The translations under genes were made by a program, and so were the position numbers. From assembly GCF_000512915.1 (NCBI RefSeq), contig NZ_CP007034.1:2978001-3042000 (forward strand): a stretch of 64,000 nucleotides of DNA, given 5' to 3'. This DNA is from Barnesiella viscericola DSM 18177. Lineage in GTDB: Bacteria; Bacteroidota; Bacteroidia; Bacteroidales; Barnesiellaceae. The notes under the pieces are model-generated. The model was not told where the DNA came from. It saw nothing but the letters and a program-made list of their open reading frames with translations, and searched no databases. Of the stretch, positions 59,301 through 64,000 are shown in pieces. The first letter of the stretch is position 1. Each line of letters starts with the position of its first letter.

Positions 59301-59357
59301 ATCGTGGACTTCCGTTGGGACAAAGGTCATGAAACTCAAAAACTGATTAAAAAATAA
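56301..59357 (+). CDS. GH31 alpha-glucosidase-type enzyme with two glucan-binding-like modules and a T9SS tail
   Basis: A 1018-residue secreted enzyme starting MKYKLLSILMLCASIGVQAQ; the upstream frame adds only nine residues. The GH31 catalytic part (about 90-620) shows PCDVFWVDIDYMDGKRIFTYD, the nucleophile D351 in GAWNDMNEPGVF and the acid/base D431 in ATWTGDNLGTWEHM. Two tandem modules (about 725-822 and 832-930), each with GTFNxW and a W-D-W/G-rich loop, resemble starch/glucan-binding domains. The C-terminus (about 940-1018) is a T9SS type A sorting domain (IYPNPTDGILNVLL, LPEGSYIVDF, KLIKK). It likely works on alpha-glucan chains at the cell surface. Confidence 0.9.
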   Translation: MKYKLLSILMLCASIGVQAQEEFLCGDRIAVFYPPQFDSSQTLASFAVQKELTRQGDLPGDWEIRPVFTTDGEGKTLVEIAYSDDADLYGTGLVTGKLRRNGTSIEIWNKDNYGYYVSNCLYQSHPWVMGVRPDGKTFGIIADNSWRSKLELSNPMKITSEGPAFRVIVIERDSPSEMMQVLGELTGTINLPPLWALGFHQSRFNPTYKPDEIVAMGQEFRKRNLPCDVFWVDIDYMDGKRIFTYDANEFFNSSKVASPDALNETMHEMGYKMGYITDPGVKIDESYTVYQQGQSGDHWVKAEDKVTDYEGEVWPGMCKFPDFTQPQTREWWAGLYGEFYKAHDMDGAWNDMNEPGVFNTPEWTMLTTNWHRGGGDLAAGPHMRYHNLYGSLMTQASYEGLVKSRPDKRPFLLSRANHLGAQRYCATWTGDNLGTWEHMMLSVPMCITLGLSGQPFGGPDVGGYGLDVTPELLAHWMALSAYYPFSRNHTSGCSQEPWVFGTAVENVSRNALNRRYRLLPYLYTLFHESSVDGMPVMRPLFFADLTDTDLRDQEQAFLLGGDLMVIPRWANHVTLPKGDWDQLQLEAEDDGYQPLLALRPGSVLPYLGHTVQTTAVYEADSLTLFVNPSDDGTAYGEMYDDAGEGFDYKNGDYALLQFNCEPYAQDSLAVTVVKSEGNLDKTRHYRVAVVGGAETYYSSWTTDSRIVVPHVEDVTEGIDLSQTIGKVIFVTGTFNDWDVDQYVLTGNTDGFMVSERIYIEKGDHRLKFTNSPTWSGDDWGDADGLSGVAKPSTGKPDITFHIANSGNYNIMFNPTTLEYAIMRTFDSNESIIYVGGTFNNWTLNYFSQMDLVDNHVWKSDAIYCEAGDQELKFVNTNNWSNKDWGGIEGLSGTAMETTGKSDSNLKFTLAESGYYVMTFNDQSLAYSIQRVSDPSAVEEVKAEPSCRIYPNPTDGILNVLLDVDNAQMRISSQDGRCLQEQSLTRNLSTVDISSLPEGSYIVDFRWDKGHETQKLIKK

Positions 59358-61535
<2,178 letters not shown>

Positions 61536-61556
61536 GGCGGGGTTTCTCGCTGTCGA

Positions 61557-61670
61557 GCGGGCGGTCAGTCTCTTCTCTCCGATTGTGAATGACCTCGGTT
61601 GTGGTGTGGCAGAATGATGTACACCGCAGCCGGGGGTAGGAGAGGGGAGAGTGACCGCCCGCATTTTTTG
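61557..61670 (+). terminator. Large two-stem structured terminator at the end of the PUL
   Basis: An outer 11-base stem (61557-61567 with 61652-61662) continues inward past one mismatch into 12 further pairs (61569-61580 with 61639-61650). Inside the loop a 12-base stem (61596-61607 with 61621-61632, two G-U) closes a 13-base loop. The outer stem is followed by ATTTTTTG. It is much larger than needed for termination and may also protect the PUL mRNA or form a stable RNA. Confidence 0.8.
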
Positions 61671-62167
61671 TGTCATAGGGCGAGGGTTTTTCTCTGCATT
61701 CACATTTCAATTCTCTTACAGGGGTGCTTTGTGCGGGGCGTAAAATCAGCGGGGAGCAAAGGCAATTCGTCGAAAACACCTTTGAAATGTCTCTTTTTAC
61801 GGCTTCTGTCGTACGGTTTTGGTTCAAAAAGCATCGAATCGGAAAAATAGAACTAAATATCGGAGATAAGGAACTAATTTGTAAGGGAGGAAGGATTTAT
61901 CTTTGCACTCGGGAAATAGGTAAAAGATAGGTTATATGGTGAAATATATAAATTTTATTTTATTTTATTTTTTCATTATTTCCAGCTATTATACAGACTT
62001 TATCCCTAAATTTGTAACATTTGAAAATGTGGCTGAAATCCCTTGTTTATCGGGGGAATAGATGAATTTACAGCCCCGGGAAGGAAGTATAGGGAAAATT
62101 ATTGTTAACATTTATTAGTATAAGGTTGGGCTTAGGATACCAACGTTGAAATAATATTTAGTTACTT
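61671..62167 (+). other. About 500-base intergenic region before the efflux genes
   Basis: No coding frame here is convincing; a 68-codon plus frame at 61724-61930 lacks family features and overlaps promoter-like sequence. The region turns AT-rich from about 61840. Three matches to TAnnTTTG were seen: TATCTTTG (61898-61905), TAAATTTG (62007-62014) and, less well placed, ACATTTG. The last 100 bases are AT-rich leader sequence. Confidence 0.6.
61878..61905 (+). promoter_or_regulatory. Possible promoter of the RND efflux genes
   Basis: TTTG (61878-61881) and TATCTTTG (61898-61905) are 16 bases apart, shorter than the usual 19-21. An alternative -7 box is TAAATTTG at 62007-62014. Either would give a long untranslated leader. 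Confidence 0.35.
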
Positions 62168-63334
62168 ATGAATATGAAACTGACCAAAAATTTGATTCAA
62201 CCCATCGCCGGTGCGATGCTTTGTATTTTTTTGTTTTCCTGTGGAGGGAAAAATGCTCAGACAGGTGGAATGGCTCGTGAGTATGCCGTGATGACATTGG
62301 AGCCCGATTCAATGGAGTGGTATAGTAACTATCCTGCTGCCATCAAGGGTAAACGGGACATCGAGATACGGCCGAACGTGAGCGGCTTTATTACCGAATT
62401 GAGAGTGGACGAGGGATCTGTCGTAAGAAAAGGTCAGGTCCTTTTTGTTATCGATACGGTCCCCTACAAAGCCGCTTTGAAGGTAGCCGAGACCAATGTT
62501 GAGGTAGCTCGCGCCAATGCCGAGACGGCTCGCCTGACGGCCGAGAACAAACGCGAACTGCAACGCCGCGACATCATCAGCGAGTATGACCTGCAAATGG
62601 CCGAAAACTCCTATGCGTCGGCCAAGGCTCAGTTGGCTCAGGCCGAGGCCCAGCTGGTAAATGCCCGCAACAACGACTCCTACACGCGGGTAACCAGTCC
62701 GCTCGACGGGGTGGTGGGCGAGATTCCCTTCCGGGTAGGTAGCCTGGTATCGCCTTCGTCGACCACGCCGCTGACTACCGTATCGGACAACTCTGAGATG
62801 TATGTCTATTTCTCGATGACCGAACGCCAGGTTCTCGAACTGGCTGCCCAATACGGTGCCGACAATTTCTTGAAAAAGCTCCCCGAAGTGTCGCTCAAAC
62901 TCTCCGACGGTAGCGTTTATCCCTTGAAGGGCGAAATTGAGACCATCAGCGGTATCATCGACACGCAGACCGGTTCGTCGAACATGCGTGCCACCTTTGC
63001 CAATCCGCACAAGCTGTTGCGCAGCGGCGGCTCGGGTGTGATCATGATCCCGATGAAGAACAACCAGGCACTGTTGGTACCGCAGAAGGCCACGTATGAG
63101 ATTCAGGACAAGAAATTTGTATACGTCCTCAACGATGATTCTACGGTGAAATCGACCGAGATTACCGTTTCGTCGATTGATAACGGTAAAGATTACATGG
63201 TGCTCTCGGGCCTCAAAGTCGGCGACCGCATTGTAATCGAAGGTGTCAATACCCTCAAAGACGGTATGAAGATACAGGTAGCCGGAGCTCAGGCTCCCGC
63301 CCAGGAACCGGCACAAGCACAAAGCAAACAATAA
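62168..63334 (+). CDS. RND efflux periplasmic adaptor (AcrA/MexA-type) lipoprotein
   Basis: A 388-residue membrane-fusion protein that links an RND pump to an outer-membrane channel. The lipobox FLFSC puts the lipidated cysteine at residue 25. The biotinyl-lipoyl halves RPNVSGFITELRVDEGSVVRKGQVLFVID and YTRVTSPLDGVVGEIPFRVGSLV flank a long alpha-hairpin (about 105-165, Ala/Glu/Gln rich). The beta-barrel and membrane-proximal domains follow, with a Gln/Ala-rich tail. A second ATG (62174) is also possible. The pump gene begins 29 bases downstream. The substrate is not predictable. Confidence 0.94.
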   Translation: MNMKLTKNLIQPIAGAMLCIFLFSCGGKNAQTGGMAREYAVMTLEPDSMEWYSNYPAAIKGKRDIEIRPNVSGFITELRVDEGSVVRKGQVLFVIDTVPYKAALKVAETNVEVARANAETARLTAENKRELQRRDIISEYDLQMAENSYASAKAQLAQAEAQLVNARNNDSYTRVTSPLDGVVGEIPFRVGSLVSPSSTTPLTTVSDNSEMYVYFSMTERQVLELAAQYGADNFLKKLPEVSLKLSDGSVYPLKGEIETISGIIDTQTGSSNMRATFANPHKLLRSGGSGVIMIPMKNNQALLVPQKATYEIQDKKFVYVLNDDSTVKSTEITVSSIDNGKDYMVLSGLKVGDRIVIEGVNTLKDGMKIQVAGAQAPAQEPAQAQSKQ

Positions 63335-63363
63335 CCCTTTCAACTTCAAAATAGGAAAAGATT

Positions 63364-64000
63364 ATGAAGTTAGACAGATTTATCAATCGCCCGGTATTAT
63401 CGACCGTTATCTCCATTTTCATGGTTATACTGGGCCTTATCGGACTTGTATTCCTACCCATCACGCAGTATCCCGATATTGCGCCGCCTACGATACAGGT
63501 CTCTACAACCTACACGGGTGCCAATGCCCAGACGATATTGAACAGCGTTATCGCTCCTTTGGAGGAGTCGATCAACGGTGTGGAGGACATGATGTACATG
63601 ACCTCGTCGGCCACCAATACCGGTTCGGCCTCCATCACCGTATATTTCAAACAGGGTACCGACCCCGATATGGCTGCTGTGAACGTGCAGAACCGGGTGT
63701 CGAAAGCCTTGAACTTGCTGCCTGCCGAGGTAACTCAGGTGGGTGTGATTACCCAGAAGCGGCAGACCAGTATGCTGATGGTATTCTCTCTGTATAGTCC
63801 CGACGACCGGTACAGCCTCGAATTCCTCGAAAACTACGCCAAAATCAATGTGATTCCTCTGGTACAACGTATCCCGGGTGTGGGTGATGCCAACGTTATG
63901 GCTACCGACTACTCGATGCGTATCTGGCTCAAACCCGACGTGATGGCCCAGTATGGCCTCATGCCTACCGATATTGCCGCCGTCCTGGCCGAGCAGAATA
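63364..64000 (+). CDS. RND efflux pump inner-membrane subunit (AcrB/MexB-type), 5' part
   Basis: The frame starts at ATG 63364 and is open to the end of the window (212 codons). The first membrane helix (FINRPVLSTVISIFMVILGLIGLVFLPITQYPDI) and the porter-domain segments are typical of HAE1-family RND pumps: PPTIQVSTTYTGANAQTI, the VIAPLEESINGVEDM motif, GTDPDMAAVNVQNRV and YSMRIWLKPDVMAQYGLMPTDI. The pump uses proton flow to expel hydrophobic compounds. It follows its adaptor by 29 bases. The remaining roughly 800 residues are beyond the window. Confidence 0.95.
   Translation, partial: MKLDRFINRPVLSTVISIFMVILGLIGLVFLPITQYPDIAPPTIQVSTTYTGANAQTILNSVIAPLEESINGVEDMMYMTSSATNTGSASITVYFKQGTDPDMAAVNVQNRVSKALNLLPAEVTQVGVITQKRQTSMLMVFSLYSPDDRYSLEFLENYAKINVIPLVQRIPGVGDANVMATDYSMRIWLKPDVMAQYGLMPTDIAAVLAEQN

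Noticed and set aside
61724-61930. 68-codon plus frame before the efflux genes
   Set aside because: No family features, no ribosome site or promoter in front, and its end overlaps a better promoter candidate.

Overview
The window reads as a chromosomal segment of an anaerobic, GC-rich member of the Bacteroidales. The signs are SusC/SusD-type glycan uptake genes with a SusR-like regulator, Bacteroidetes-type promoters (TTTG or TTG, about 19-21 bases, then TAnnTTTG) before many transcription units, few Shine-Dalgarno sequences, predicted type IX secretion (T9SS) C-terminal domains, and menaquinone genes. A Barnesiella-like genus is possible, but I cannot fix the genus from sequence alone. I saw no tRNA, rRNA, CRISPR array, insertion sequence or phage gene.

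Layout. (1) 1-9753, plus strand: the 3' end of ftsY, rimO, the menaquinone genes menF-menD-menB-menC-menE (no menH or menA here), and a secreted GH3 glycosidase. (2) 9855-24438, minus strand: a Crp/Fnr regulator; the unit ftsK-lolA-trxB, driven by a duplicated promoter; a unit of a 59-residue membrane protein, dxs, trkA and trkH; and the aromatic amino acid operon pheA - aminotransferase - DAHP synthase/chorismate mutase - tyrA. That operon has a complete attenuation leader: a 19-residue leader peptide in which 11 residues are Phe or Tyr, an antiterminator and an intrinsic terminator. (3) 24666-41599, plus strand: housekeeping genes. These are an acidic protein of unknown function, trigger factor, clpP-clpX, recQ, guaB, three SurA/PpiC-type periplasmic folding factors followed by an OstA/LptA-like protein, then mutL and yaaA. 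(4) 41704-46708, minus strand: maeB (malic enzyme fused to a phosphotransacetylase-like domain) with an EFR1-type ferredoxin, and a SusR-like regulator. (5) 47009-61535, plus strand: a polysaccharide utilisation locus (PUL) encoding a SusF-like protein with a T9SS tail, SusC, SusD, a SusE-like lipoprotein, a GH66 dextranase-like lipoprotein, a GH31 enzyme with two glucan-binding-like modules and a T9SS tail, and a SusB-like GH97. The GH66+GH31 pair under a SusR-like regulator points to dextran or other alpha-1,6-glucans. (6) 62168-64000, plus strand: an RND efflux adaptor and the start of its pump.

How the PUL probably works (inference): GH66 cuts the polymer at the cell surface. The SusD/SusE proteins and the T9SS-tagged binding protein capture it, SusC imports oligosaccharides, and GH97 releases glucose in the periplasm. 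GH31, if exported by T9SS, would act at the surface or outside the cell. The most striking regulatory features are the Phe/Tyr attenuator (24284-24496), the tandemly duplicated ftsK promoter (14941-15108), and three elaborate RNA hairpins inside or at the end of the PUL (48383-48424, 56205-56256, 61557-61670).
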